Origin: Pseudohoeflea sp964511625
GTDB taxonomy: Bacteria; Pseudomonadota; Alphaproteobacteria; Rhizobiales; Rhizobiaceae
Assembly (NCBI GenBank): GCA_964511625.1
Contig: CAZEJG010000016.1
Span: 1 to 64,000, forward strand
Reading direction: 5' to 3'
DNA length: 64,000 bases
A program made the position numbers and the translations under genes. Of this stretch, positions 1-7,329 are shown piece after piece (within the stretch, counting starts at the first letter, position 1; each line of letters opens with the position of its first letter). Below the pieces are notes generated by a model, which was not told the origin of the DNA, searched no databases, and saw only the letters and a list, made by a program, of their open reading frames with translations.

Positions 1-48
1 GCCTTCACACGGCAGGGGTCACAGGTTCAATCCCTGTCGCGCCCACCA
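1..48 (+). tRNA. tRNA-Val (anticodon CAC), 3' part
   Basis: The 5' part lies outside the window. The anticodon loop TTCACAC (positions 4-10) gives anticodon CAC at 6-8, which reads GUG valine codons. Its 3' stem strand is followed by variable loop GGGTC, a T arm with stem ACAGG/CCTGT and loop TTCAATC, the acceptor strand CGCGCCC, discriminator A and an encoded CCA ending at 48. The fold is convincing although the D arm cannot be seen. Confidence 0.9.
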
Positions 49-71
49 TTTTTCCAAGGATCGAGATCGTT

Positions 72-752
72 TCAGGCCGGCCTGCTCAGCAGCCGTCGGA
101 TCATGTCCGCCGTGAGTTCGGAATAATTCTCGATCACGAGATCCGGGCCAAGGGCCCGGACCGGCTGATCCGAATAGCCGAAAGGAACCGCTATCGACGG
201 CATGCCCGCGTCTCTGGCCCCGAGGATGTCGCTCGCCGAATCGCCGATCATGACGGCACGCGCCGGGTCGCCGCCGGCCTGTTGGACGGTCAGGACCAGA
301 TGGTCGCCGTGCGGCTTGCGGACCGGGAACGTGTCGCCTCCGCCGACCGTCGCGAAACGGCCCAGAAGACCCAGCCGGTCGAGAAGGCGGACGGCGAGAT
401 CCTCGCGCTTGTTGGTGCAGACCGCGAGCCGCATGCCCGCCGCATCGAGCCGGTCCATTGCCTCCGCAAGTCCGGGGAAGAGGGCGGTCTCGCCCGGCAT
501 GTTGTCCGCATAATGGGCCACAAACCGCTCGGTGAGCCCGTCGAGGCGGGTCCTGTCCGCTTTGCGCCCGTTGGTTTCGAAGCCGTGCAGGATCATCGCC
601 TTCGCGCCCTGTCCGAACTGGAAGCCGACCTCCCCGGCGTCGAGCGGGCGCAAGCCTTCGGCCTCCATGATATGGTTGAGGCTGGCGAGCAGGTCGGCCG
701 CCGTGGACAAAAGCGTGCCGTCAAGGTCGAAAAGGATCGTGGGGGCGGTCAT
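72..752 (-). CDS. gph: phosphoglycolate phosphatase-like HAD hydrolase
   Basis: A 226-residue cytoplasmic HAD-superfamily phosphatase. Motif I is FDLDGTL with nucleophile Asp9 and acid Asp11, motif II is CTNK with Thr113, motif III is the lysine near 146 (RKPHGD), and motif IV is GDSASD with metal ligands Asp171 and Asp175. An alpha-helical cap lies between motifs I and II, as in subfamily IA. Phosphoglycolate phosphatase is the usual assignment; it removes 2-phosphoglycolate formed during DNA repair or oxygenase side reactions. It diverges from rpiA with about 180 bases between. Substrate specificity is inferred from family and synteny, not from a unique residue. Confidence 0.85.
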   Translation of the reverse strand: MTAPTILFDLDGTLLSTAADLLASLNHIMEAEGLRPLDAGEVGFQFGQGAKAMILHGFETNGRKADRTRLDGLTERFVAHYADNMPGETALFPGLAEAMDRLDAAGMRLAVCTNKREDLAVRLLDRLGLLGRFATVGGGDTFPVRKPHGDHLVLTVQQAGGDPARAVMIGDSASDILGARDAGMPSIAVPFGYSDQPVRALGPDLVIENYSELTADMIRRLLSRPA

Positions 753-856
753 GCGGTCAATTCCGGATGGAGAGCGGCCGGTCGGCCGTCGGGTCCTCTG
801 CGCATATCAGGGCCGGTGGGCAGGCGCAAACGACCGCGACCGCTGTCCGAGCGGAA

Positions 857-877
857 AAAGCCCGGCGCGCGGGCTTT
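857..877. repeat. perfect hairpin between gph and rpiA
   Basis: AAAGCCCG (857-864), a five-base GCGCG loop, and CGGGCTTT (870-877) form a perfect 8-bp stem, 56 bases before the preferred rpiA start. It resembles a terminator stem but has no T run. It could act as an attenuator, an mRNA 5' structure or a protein site. The rest of 753-933 shows nothing else that I can name. Confidence 0.45.
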
Positions 878-933
878 GCGGATAGCGCCGGGTCATGCTA
901 ACAGCGACGCAATTGTTCAACGGGCGGATGAGA

Positions 934-1644
934 ATGGACTCGCGAAGTCTCAAAATCGCAGCGGCGAAGGCCGCTCTCGATCAGGTCGAAAACGGCATGC
1001 GTCTCGGCATCGGCAGCGGTTCGACCGCCGAGGAATTCGTCCAGCTTCTGGGTGAGAAGGTCGCCGAGGGTTTCGAGGTCCAGGGCGTGCCCACCTCCGA
1101 ACGGACAGCGCGGCTTTGCCTCGAGCTCGGCGTGCCGCTGTTCTCGCTCGACGAACTGCCGGAACTCGATCTGACCATCGACGGTGCCGACGAGGTCGAT
1201 CCGCAGCTCAACCTGATCAAGGGCGGCGGCGGGGCGCATCTGCGCGAGAAGATCGTGGCCGCAGCCTCCGAGCGGATGATCGTCATCGCCGACGAGAGCA
1301 AGGTCGTCGATACGCTCGGCAAGTTTCCGCTGCCCATCGAGGTCATGCCCTTCGGGATGCGCTCCACGCTCCTGCACATCGAAAAGCTTGCGTCGACGCT
1401 CGGCCTTTCCGGCGAGATCGTGCAGCGCCAGCGTGAACGCCAGGACCGCGACGAGCCGTATCTCACGGATGGCGGCCATTTCATTCTCGATGCATCTTTT
1501 GGCCGTATTCCCGATGCAGAAGCGCTCGCAAGCGGTCTTGCGGCCATTCCGGGGGTGGTCGAGCACGGGCTGTTTCTCAACATGGCAACCGCCGCCATCA
1601 TCGCCTCACCGGCGGGCGTGCGGATGCTCAACGCACAAGTTTGA
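934..1644 (+). CDS. rpiA: ribose-5-phosphate isomerase A
   Basis: Interconverts ribose 5-phosphate and ribulose 5-phosphate in the non-oxidative pentose phosphate pathway. The 236-residue product shows the phosphate-binding GSGST (27-31), the active-site DGADE (83-87), KGGGGA (96-101) and ADESK (119-123) segments of the RpiA family. In-frame ATGs also exist at 895 and 928. I chose 934 because MDSRSLKIAAAKAAL matches the usual start of rhizobial RpiA and gives the normal length. The next gene starts 16 bases downstream, so the two are probably co-transcribed. Assignment is secure; only the start is uncertain. Confidence 0.93.
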   Translation: MDSRSLKIAAAKAALDQVENGMRLGIGSGSTAEEFVQLLGEKVAEGFEVQGVPTSERTARLCLELGVPLFSLDELPELDLTIDGADEVDPQLNLIKGGGGAHLREKIVAAASERMIVIADESKVVDTLGKFPLPIEVMPFGMRSTLLHIEKLASTLGLSGEIVQRQRERQDRDEPYLTDGGHFILDASFGRIPDAEALASGLAAIPGVVEHGLFLNMATAAIIASPAGVRMLNAQV

Positions 1645-1660
1645 CGGGAGAGAATAGATT

Positions 1661-2203
1661 ATGTCGATTATCATGCGCGTGAAGACGGGGTGCGCCGGAT
1701 TGATGATCGCCGCGGTCATGGCCGCCGGCGCTCCGGCCTTTGCCCAGGAGCCTTCTGAGTCGCATCTGGCGGCTGCTCGCCAGGCGATTTCCGCCCTCCA
1801 TGCGACCGACGAGTTCGACGCCATCCTGCTCAACGCCGCGATGCAGCTGAAGACCAACCTGATCCAGTCGACGCCGGATATCCAGTCCGAGATCGACCAG
1901 ACCGTCGACGAGGTGGCACTTTCTCTCGCCAGCCGGCGCGGCGATCTCGAGAAGGAAGCCGCGGCGATCTATGCCAAGACCTTCTCGGAGGACGAACTCA
2001 AGGCCATCGCCGATTTCTACAAGTCGGAAGCCGGCGTGAAGCTCCTGGAAAACGGCCCGCTGGTGACCCGCGAACTGCTCAAGGCCGCGGAGATCTGGTC
2101 GAACGGCATTCAGCGCGACATGGCGCAGACGGTTGCCACCAAGCTTCACGACAAGCTCGGCGATCGCCCGAAGCTCGAGGAAGAGGCGCCGAAGGCCCAG
2201 TAA
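1661..2203 (+). CDS. DUF2059 domain exported protein
   Basis: A 180-residue protein with a signal peptide (basic start, hydrophobic stretch to about residue 28, cleavage near APAFA-QE). The mature part is mostly helical. Its C-terminal half, with YAKTFSEDELKAIADFYKSEAGVKLL, is the characteristic DUF2059 segment, whose biochemical role is unknown. It sits 16 bases after rpiA and before a strong terminator, so it is the last gene of a two-gene unit; rpiA, a DUF2059 protein and gor occur together in related genomes as far as I recall. Probably periplasmic. No catalytic residues are recognisable. Confidence 0.8.
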   Translation: MSIIMRVKTGCAGLMIAAVMAAGAPAFAQEPSESHLAAARQAISALHATDEFDAILLNAAMQLKTNLIQSTPDIQSEIDQTVDEVALSLASRRGDLEKEAAAIYAKTFSEDELKAIADFYKSEAGVKLLENGPLVTRELLKAAEIWSNGIQRDMAQTVATKLHDKLGDRPKLEEEAPKAQ

Positions 2204-2236
2204 GACTGACCAGCGCGACGGTCTCACCGCTTTTTG

Positions 2237-2268
2237 AAAAGCCCCGGACGACCTCCGGGGCTTTTTAT
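2237..2268 (+). terminator. rho-independent terminator after the DUF2059 gene
   Basis: AAAAGCCCCGGA, loop CGACC, TCCGGGGCTTTT: a long GC-rich stem followed by a T run. It ends the rpiA-DUF2059 unit and separates it from gor. Confidence 0.9.
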
Positions 2269-2350
2269 TGCCCGGGGCTACCTATATGGACTTGCTTGAC
2301 CGCATTGCCTGAGTGATGCGTGCGGCCCACAACTCGAAAGGACTTCCGCC

Positions 2351-3739
2351 ATGGCTTCATACGATTACGACCTCTTCGTCATCGGCGGCGGCTCCGGCGG
2401 GGTTCGGGCGGGGCGGCTGGCCGCCGGTCTCGGCAAGAAGGTTGCGATCGCCGAGGAGTATCGTTACGGCGGAACCTGCGTGATCCGTGGCTGCGTGCCC
2501 AAGAAGCTCTTCGTCTACGCGTCTCAGTTTTCGGAACACTTCCATGATGCGGGAGGCTTCGGCTGGAGCGTCGGCGAGACCAGCTTCGACTGGCCGACGC
2601 TTATCGCCAACAAGGACAAGGAAATCGACCGGCTCGAAGGGCTCTACCGCAAGGGGCTCGACAATGCGGGCGCCGAGATACTCGACAGCCGGGCCGAACT
2701 GGTCGGCACGCACGAGATCCTGATCAAGGCGACCGGGAAGACCGTCACCGCAGAGCGCATCCTGATCGCGGTCGGCGGCAGGCCCAATCCACATGCCTCG
2801 CTGCCCGGCCATGAACTCTGCATCAGTTCCAACGAGGCCTTCCATCTCGATCAGTTGCCGAAGGCGATCGTCATTGCCGGGGGCGGATATATCGCCGTCG
2901 AGTTTGCCAATATCTTTCACGGGCTCGGCGTCGAGACCACGCTCGTCTATCGCGGGCAGGAAATCCTGTCGCGCTTCGACGGCGACATGCGGCACGGGCT
3001 GCACAAGGCGATGACCGAAAAGGGGATCCGAATCGTCTGCCAGGAGGTTTTCGAGAAGATCGAGAAGCGGCCCGACGGCCGGCTGACCGCCAGCCTCAAG
3101 GGCGGCGAGGATCTCGTGGCCGATCAGGTGATGCTGGCGCTCGGCCGCATGCCCAATACCGAGGGTCTCGGCCTCGACGCTGCCGGCGTCGAGATCGGCA
3201 AGAAGGGCGAAATCCTCGTCGATGCCTATTCGCGCACCAACGTCGAACATATCTATGCGCTCGGCGACGTGACCGATCGCGTGCAGCTGACACCTGTGGC
3301 GATCCACGAAGCCATGTGCTTCATCGATACGGTCTACAAGGATCGTCCCACGGCACCCGACCACGAACTCATCGCCACGGCCGTCTTCTCCCAGCCCGAA
3401 ATCGGCACTGTCGGCATGAGTGAGGAGGACGCCGCCAAGGCCCATGATGCGCTGGAAATCTATCGCGCCGAATTTCGCCCGATGAAGGCCACGCTTTCGG
3501 GCAGCACCGAGAAGATGATCATGAAAATCGTGGTCAACGGTGCGGACCGGAAGGTTCTCGGCGTCCATATTCTCGGCCCCGACGCAGGCGAACTGGCGCA
3601 GGCGCTGGCGATCGCGCTGAAAGCGGGCTGCACCAAGGACGATTTCGATCGTACCATGGCGGTTCATCCGACAGCAGCCGAGGAACTGGTGACCATGTAC
3701 CAGCCGAGCTATCGTATCCGGAACGGCGAACGGGTCTAG
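2351..3739 (+). CDS. gor: glutathione-disulfide reductase
   Basis: A 462-residue cytosolic flavoprotein that reduces glutathione disulfide with NADPH. The FAD-binding motif GGGSGG is at 12-17. The redox-active disulfide GGTCVIRGC has Cys43 and Cys48. A second Rossmann motif (IAGGGYIAVEFA) binds NADPH, ALGDV is the second FAD contact, and the C-terminal HPTAAEE segment supplies the active-site pair His439/Glu444. The sequence CVIRGCVPKK is typical of glutathione reductase rather than dihydrolipoamide dehydrogenase (CLNxGC). The start is the first ATG after an AAAGGA box. It is followed within 8 bases by the next gene, forming a probable operon with a glutathione-linked enzyme two genes on. Confidence 0.95.
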   Translation: MASYDYDLFVIGGGSGGVRAGRLAAGLGKKVAIAEEYRYGGTCVIRGCVPKKLFVYASQFSEHFHDAGGFGWSVGETSFDWPTLIANKDKEIDRLEGLYRKGLDNAGAEILDSRAELVGTHEILIKATGKTVTAERILIAVGGRPNPHASLPGHELCISSNEAFHLDQLPKAIVIAGGGYIAVEFANIFHGLGVETTLVYRGQEILSRFDGDMRHGLHKAMTEKGIRIVCQEVFEKIEKRPDGRLTASLKGGEDLVADQVMLALGRMPNTEGLGLDAAGVEIGKKGEILVDAYSRTNVEHIYALGDVTDRVQLTPVAIHEAMCFIDTVYKDRPTAPDHELIATAVFSQPEIGTVGMSEEDAAKAHDALEIYRAEFRPMKATLSGSTEKMIMKIVVNGADRKVLGVHILGPDAGELAQALAIALKAGCTKDDFDRTMAVHPTAAEELVTMYQPSYRIRNGERV

Positions 3740-3746
3740 GCTGCCC

Positions 3747-4415
3747 ATGGCGATCGACCGCGCGGCCTTCTTCCGGCATCTGGAGAAGAACGCTTCCGTT
3801 CTCTTTCCCGAGGGCATGGCGGAGGCCCAGAAGAAGGGGCTTTCGACCAAGCTCGACGTCTGGGAAGAGGCCTATGCCGCCGACCATCCGCCGGTCTTCC
3901 TCGCTGCCGCGCTCGGCCAGATCCACTGGGAAACAGGCAGACGGCTCGAACCGGTTCTCGAAGCCTTCGCCGCTGACCGTCGGCAATCGGCCGAGAAACT
4001 TCAGGCCGCCCATGACGCGGGGCGGCTGTCCTGGGTGAAGACGCCCTACTGGCTGCCGGACGAGAGCGGGCAGATCGCGGTGGGCGGCGGCGACATCCAG
4101 CTGACCCACCGGCGCAACTACGTCTTCGCCGAGGAGCGCCTTCGCGAGCGGTTCGGCCGGGAATTTGGTCTTGACCGTGACTACGATCGTATCCTCGATC
4201 CGGCCATTTCCGCCCATGTGGCGTTTGCGGGCATGATCGAGGGCTGGTTCAGACCCTGCAGGCTGGCAGACTTCCTGCGCGAAGACGGTACGCTCGACTA
4301 TCGGGGCGCCCGGGACATCGTCAATGGAGACACAGCCCGCGTCGGCGACCGGATCGAGGCCTATTGCAAAGCCTATGAGGCCGCCATCTTCGCAAGCATG
4401 AGACAAAATGACTGA
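3747..4415 (+). CDS. lysozyme/chitinase-fold (GH19-like) protein
   Basis: A 222-residue protein with features of the GH19/endolysin lysozyme-like fold. QIHWETG places a candidate catalytic Glu62, and GGGDIQLTHRRNY (about 113-125) corresponds to the GxGxxQLTGRxNY core of GH19 enzymes. It has no signal peptide, which is odd for a murein or chitin hydrolase and fits a cryptic, holin-exported or non-hydrolytic cytoplasmic protein. It lies 7 bases after gor and overlaps the next gene by 8 bases, so it should be translated with them. The fold assignment is moderately sure; the substrate is unknown. Confidence 0.65.
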   Translation: MAIDRAAFFRHLEKNASVLFPEGMAEAQKKGLSTKLDVWEEAYAADHPPVFLAAALGQIHWETGRRLEPVLEAFAADRRQSAEKLQAAHDAGRLSWVKTPYWLPDESGQIAVGGGDIQLTHRRNYVFAEERLRERFGREFGLDRDYDRILDPAISAHVAFAGMIEGWFRPCRLADFLREDGTLDYRGARDIVNGDTARVGDRIEAYCKAYEAAIFASMRQND

Positions 4416-5028
4416 GACACTTCTCTCCGACGCGCAGACAGGACCGCTGATCGCCTATTTCGGCTATGGTTCGCTCGTCAACCGCGCCACGCTGCGCACC
4501 GAGATCGTCACCGCCTATCCGGCACGGCTGACCGGCTATCGGCGGGTCTGGTGCGGCCGGCCGGCCCATGCGCCGAAGTTTGGCGGCATCGGTCCTGCGG
4601 TGCTGACGGCCGAGCGCTGCGAGGGCGCCGCGATCGACGGCATGCTGGTTGTCGACAGGCTGGAGAACCTGCCGGCGGTCGACGAGCGGGAAAACCTCTA
4701 TCGCCGCAATTCCATTTCTCTCGGCGATCTTGCTTTCACCGGGACGGCGCCGGAACTTGACTGTCCGCTCTTCGTCTACGAACGCGACTACGAGCCGGAG
4801 GAGGGCGTTGCCGCCTCACCAATCCTCAGGAGCTATCTCGACGCGGTCATGCAGGGGTTTCTGACAGTCTTCGGGCCCGAGGGCCTCGCGCGCTTCGTCG
4901 CCGAGACGCATAACTTTGCCCTGCCGATCCACGAGGATCGCGACAATCCGGTCTATCCGCGCTCGGTGACGCTGGGGGAGGGAGAGGCGGACTTGTTCGA
5001 GCGAGCGCTTTTGCCGCTCAGGCGCTGA
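4408..5028 (+). CDS. gamma-glutamylcyclotransferase family protein
   Basis: A 206-residue protein. FGYGSLVN (18-25) is the diagnostic glycine-rich loop of the gamma-glutamylcyclotransferase (AIG2/ChaC-like) fold that binds the gamma-glutamyl group, and DERENLYRR supplies a candidate catalytic glutamate near residue 94. Such enzymes release 5-oxoproline from gamma-glutamyl compounds, some acting on glutathione. Its start overlaps the end of the previous gene by 8 bases, implying translational coupling, and gor lies two genes upstream, so a role in glutathione turnover is a reasonable inference. It is not a canonical ChaC by length or motif, and the substrate is not proven. Confidence 0.75.
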   Translation: MTETLLSDAQTGPLIAYFGYGSLVNRATLRTEIVTAYPARLTGYRRVWCGRPAHAPKFGGIGPAVLTAERCEGAAIDGMLVVDRLENLPAVDERENLYRRNSISLGDLAFTGTAPELDCPLFVYERDYEPEEGVAASPILRSYLDAVMQGFLTVFGPEGLARFVAETHNFALPIHEDRDNPVYPRSVTLGEGEADLFERALLPLRR

Positions 5029-5044
5029 GCCCGCTGCGCGCACC

Positions 5045-5740
5045 TCATTCCGGCGGGATTGGGTAGAACTTGCGGTCCTGAAACCGGATGAATTCCGAAA
5101 CCATCGTCTCAGGCGGCATGTCGCCGAACGGACCGGCCAGCGTCGCCTCGACGGTCGCGTCGGGCCGGAAGTGGAATTTGGCGAAGTAGACGGGCAACTT
5201 GGACCGGGCGGCAACCGCGAACGGCTGGAACATGATACCGTCCCTCACGGCCGCGCTTTGATGAAAATCGTCCACCAGCGCGCAATAGACGTCGTACTCC
5301 CGATCCTTCATGAACTTGGCGAATGTGAACGGCGTGACGCCGACCAGCCGAATATTTTCGAGGTGGGTGGTTCCCGACTGCCGATGCGCGATCTCTCCGT
5401 AATCGCTGGATATCGCGACCGACAGGACCTTCCGGCGTGGCGCCAGCAGCGAGATGATGAAGCTGAACCCGGTGTGGACCGAGAACACCATGATCTTGCC
5501 GGGATGACGGCACAGCTTCTCGAGGACGTCCGGGTTTGTCACCTCGGGCGGGCCGCCATAGGGCATGGAGACAGGGTACTTGGCCAGCCTGGAAATGCGT
5601 TCGGCGGCGTAGCCCTCGAAGCTGTTCCGAATGACGTTGTTGGTCGCGACCCGAAACAGGCGTTGGGCGAGCCTGTTCCGGGCCAGTGCGATCACCGTGT
5701 TGCTGCAAGCGTTTCGTTCGCTCTGGAAGAGACGGCGCAG
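5045..5740 (-). CDS. LpxL-like acyltransferase-fold protein (divergent, tentative)
   Basis: A 231-residue protein, third in a minus-strand cassette after a P450 and an ACP. I do not recognise it firmly. The block order resembles LpxL/HtrB-type lysophospholipid acyltransferases: a buried strand ending in FSVHTG, then a KFMKDREYDVYCALVDD segment, then MFQPFAVAARSKLPVYFAKF. However, the expected HX4(D/E) motif is not intact, since the histidine of VHTGFSF has no acid five residues later. The ATG at 5740 has an AAGGG box 8 bases upstream; the open frame extends upstream without a stop to 5878, overlapping the ACP gene, so a longer start (TTG at 5827) is possible. No signal peptide is seen. Confidence 0.5.
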   Translation of the reverse strand: MRRLFQSERNACSNTVIALARNRLAQRLFRVATNNVIRNSFEGYAAERISRLAKYPVSMPYGGPPEVTNPDVLEKLCRHPGKIMVFSVHTGFSFIISLLAPRRKVLSVAISSDYGEIAHRQSGTTHLENIRLVGVTPFTFAKFMKDREYDVYCALVDDFHQSAAVRDGIMFQPFAVAARSKLPVYFAKFHFRPDATVEATLAGPFGDMPPETMVSEFIRFQDRKFYPIPPE

Positions 5741-5810
5741 CATGAAGCTGCCCTTGATCCAGCCGCTGAGAATGTCGGTCGCGAGGGATCTTCTTGGCGG
5801 TTTCGGTCTT

Positions 5811-6047
5811 TCATTTGACGTTGGCAATGTGTTTCGCGACCTCGCCCAGAGTTTCGCACTTCTCGAACGCCACCACATCGAGTTCGATATCGAATGTTTC
5901 CTCGATCTTCAGCAACAGCTCCAGCAGGTCGATGCTGTCGAGCCCGAGATCCTTGATCTTCGTTGCCATGTCTAGAGGCACCGCTGTGTCTGACATGTAA
6001 TCGCGGACGGCTTCGACCAGGTCCGTCCTGACATCGGATTCACGCAT
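5811..6047 (-). CDS. stand-alone acyl carrier protein
   Basis: A 78-residue acidic helical protein with the phosphopantetheine attachment motif GLDSIDLLEL; Ser38 is the expected site. Length and the spacing of the four helices match free-standing ACPs. It is not the housekeeping fatty-acid ACP by context: its start codon lies inside the last codons of the P450 gene (8-base ATGCGTGA overlap), so the two should be made in a coupled way. Known precedents where a P450 oxidises an acyl chain carried by ACP (for example P450 BioI) suggest this ACP presents a substrate to the P450 and/or an acyl chain to the downstream acyltransferase-like protein. That role is inferred. Confidence 0.88.
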   Translation of the reverse strand: MRESDVRTDLVEAVRDYMSDTAVPLDMATKIKDLGLDSIDLLELLLKIEETFDIELDVVAFEKCETLGEVAKHIANVK

Positions 6048-7092
6048 GGATTTCGACCTCGAGCCTTTCGAGAAAATTGAACACGTAGTCGCCCTGCCGT
6101 TCGGATGTTTCGACGATCCGGAACTTGGTTTCGATGCTGCTCATCTCGTTGCCGAGAATGATCCAGATCTGGCGACTGAACGCCATTCCGGAACAGCGAT
6201 GGGGACCTGCGGCGAAGAACAGGTCGCTGTAGCGGGAGACAGGGCCGTCGGACAGTCCTTCGGTTTCGATGAACAGCCGCAGCCGGTCGCCGGGCCGGAT
6301 TGTATGACCGCGCAGCTCGGTTTCCCGCAGGCAGACTTTCTCAATGAGTGGGAGTCCGGTCGCCGGAAGCTCGACATCCCAGTTCATTTGCGAGCTCGGC
6401 GTGTCCGGGTTCATCGACAGGATCTGGAGCACCGACTGGGCGAGCGTGGCGAGAAGCGTGTTCGAACTGACGTTGATGATCGCCACCACGGCGTATTTTT
6501 CCTCGTCGGTCATTTCCGTCGGAAGCCTGTCGGCGATCGCGTGGATGACCTCGTTGATCTGTTTGCGCCTGCGCAACGAAATGCGGTCATCGAAGAAATG
6601 CGGTGTGATCTCGATTTCGGGAATGTCCGGATCGAACGGGTCGGGGTAACCAGACATGCTCAGGATGGTCGCGCGCATGGCCGGCTTGAGCACGTTCTGG
6701 ACGAAACAAAAGCGTCCTTCCGGCAAGACTTCGGCAAGCCGGGCGGCAAACTGGTCCTGAAATATCTGGCATGAGGGCTTCGAGTTGGCCGCGATGAGGC
6801 GTGTCATCCAGTTGCGCAACGCCTTGTGCTTCTCTCCCTCCCAAGCGAGGGGGAGGTACTCCCGGGTCTTCATCAGACCGCTGAGATCAATACCTAGCCG
6901 GTCGATTATCGCCTGCACGTTGTAATCCGGTACGGAGAAGGTGCGGTTGTGCATGATTTCGCGAATGAGCTCGGGGTTGGTGACGAACCATTTCTGAGCC
7001 TGCTTTGACCACCAGATCGGCGGTAATTGGCGGTATGTCGAGGCGCGGTCGGGCGCCTTCTGCAAAAGGAAGTGATCAACGATCTCTTGCAT
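6040..7092 (-). CDS. atypical cytochrome P450
   Basis: A 350-residue soluble P450 by its heme loop FAAGPHRCSG (293-302), which fits FxxGxHxCxG with Cys300 as the axial ligand. A C-helix HKALRNW segment (His89, Arg93) and the pre-heme block ETELRGHTIRPGD (257-269) are also present. Three features are odd. The I-helix acid/alcohol pair reads Asn211-Thr212. No ExxR triad is visible in the K-helix region. The distance from Thr212 to Cys300 is only 88 residues, against 105 between Thr252 and Cys357 of P450cam. The protein is shorter than the usual 400 residues. It leads a cassette with an ACP; no redox partner is adjacent, although a ferredoxin and reductase lie at 31202-32573. Confidence 0.85.
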   Translation of the reverse strand: MQEIVDHFLLQKAPDRASTYRQLPPIWWSKQAQKWFVTNPELIREIMHNRTFSVPDYNVQAIIDRLGIDLSGLMKTREYLPLAWEGEKHKALRNWMTRLIAANSKPSCQIFQDQFAARLAEVLPEGRFCFVQNVLKPAMRATILSMSGYPDPFDPDIPEIEITPHFFDDRISLRRRKQINEVIHAIADRLPTEMTDEEKYAVVAIINVSSNTLLATLAQSVLQILSMNPDTPSSQMNWDVELPATGLPLIEKVCLRETELRGHTIRPGDRLRLFIETEGLSDGPVSRYSDLFFAAGPHRCSGMAFSRQIWIILGNEMSSIETKFRIVETSERQGDYVFNFLERLEVEIHA

Positions 7093-7329
7093 GTATGTCT
7101 CGCGACTTTAACGTGCGGGAGGAGGCGGTTTCACCACATCCCTTAATTTAGGGTGGGATTTTATACCAGCTAAATTTCAGCAAATACGCGCGGATTCGAC
7201 GTGGCGGCGCGATTCCACGCCGAGGCTTTCTTTCAGCGGCCATTGCCGTTATAAGCCGCCGCCATAAGCGGTCCTTGGACCGGTCCAACTTGTGCCCCTC
7301 GGTTGGGCGCAGCGTAACAGGTGAGAACT
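7093..7329. promoter_or_regulatory. divergent intergenic region between P450 and aroG
   Basis: About 240 bases separating two divergent units. The part next to the P450 gene (7129-7190) is clearly richer in A and T than its surroundings and holds a short dyad CCCT-N6-AGGG at 7140-7153, a possible operator for the P450 cassette. An AGGTGAG ribosome binding site precedes aroG at 7330. No further gene is seen. Confidence 0.45.

Noticed and set aside
1..48. Integration (attachment) site at the tRNA-Val 3' end
   Set aside because: No integrase, no duplicated tRNA end and no mobile genes follow in the window.
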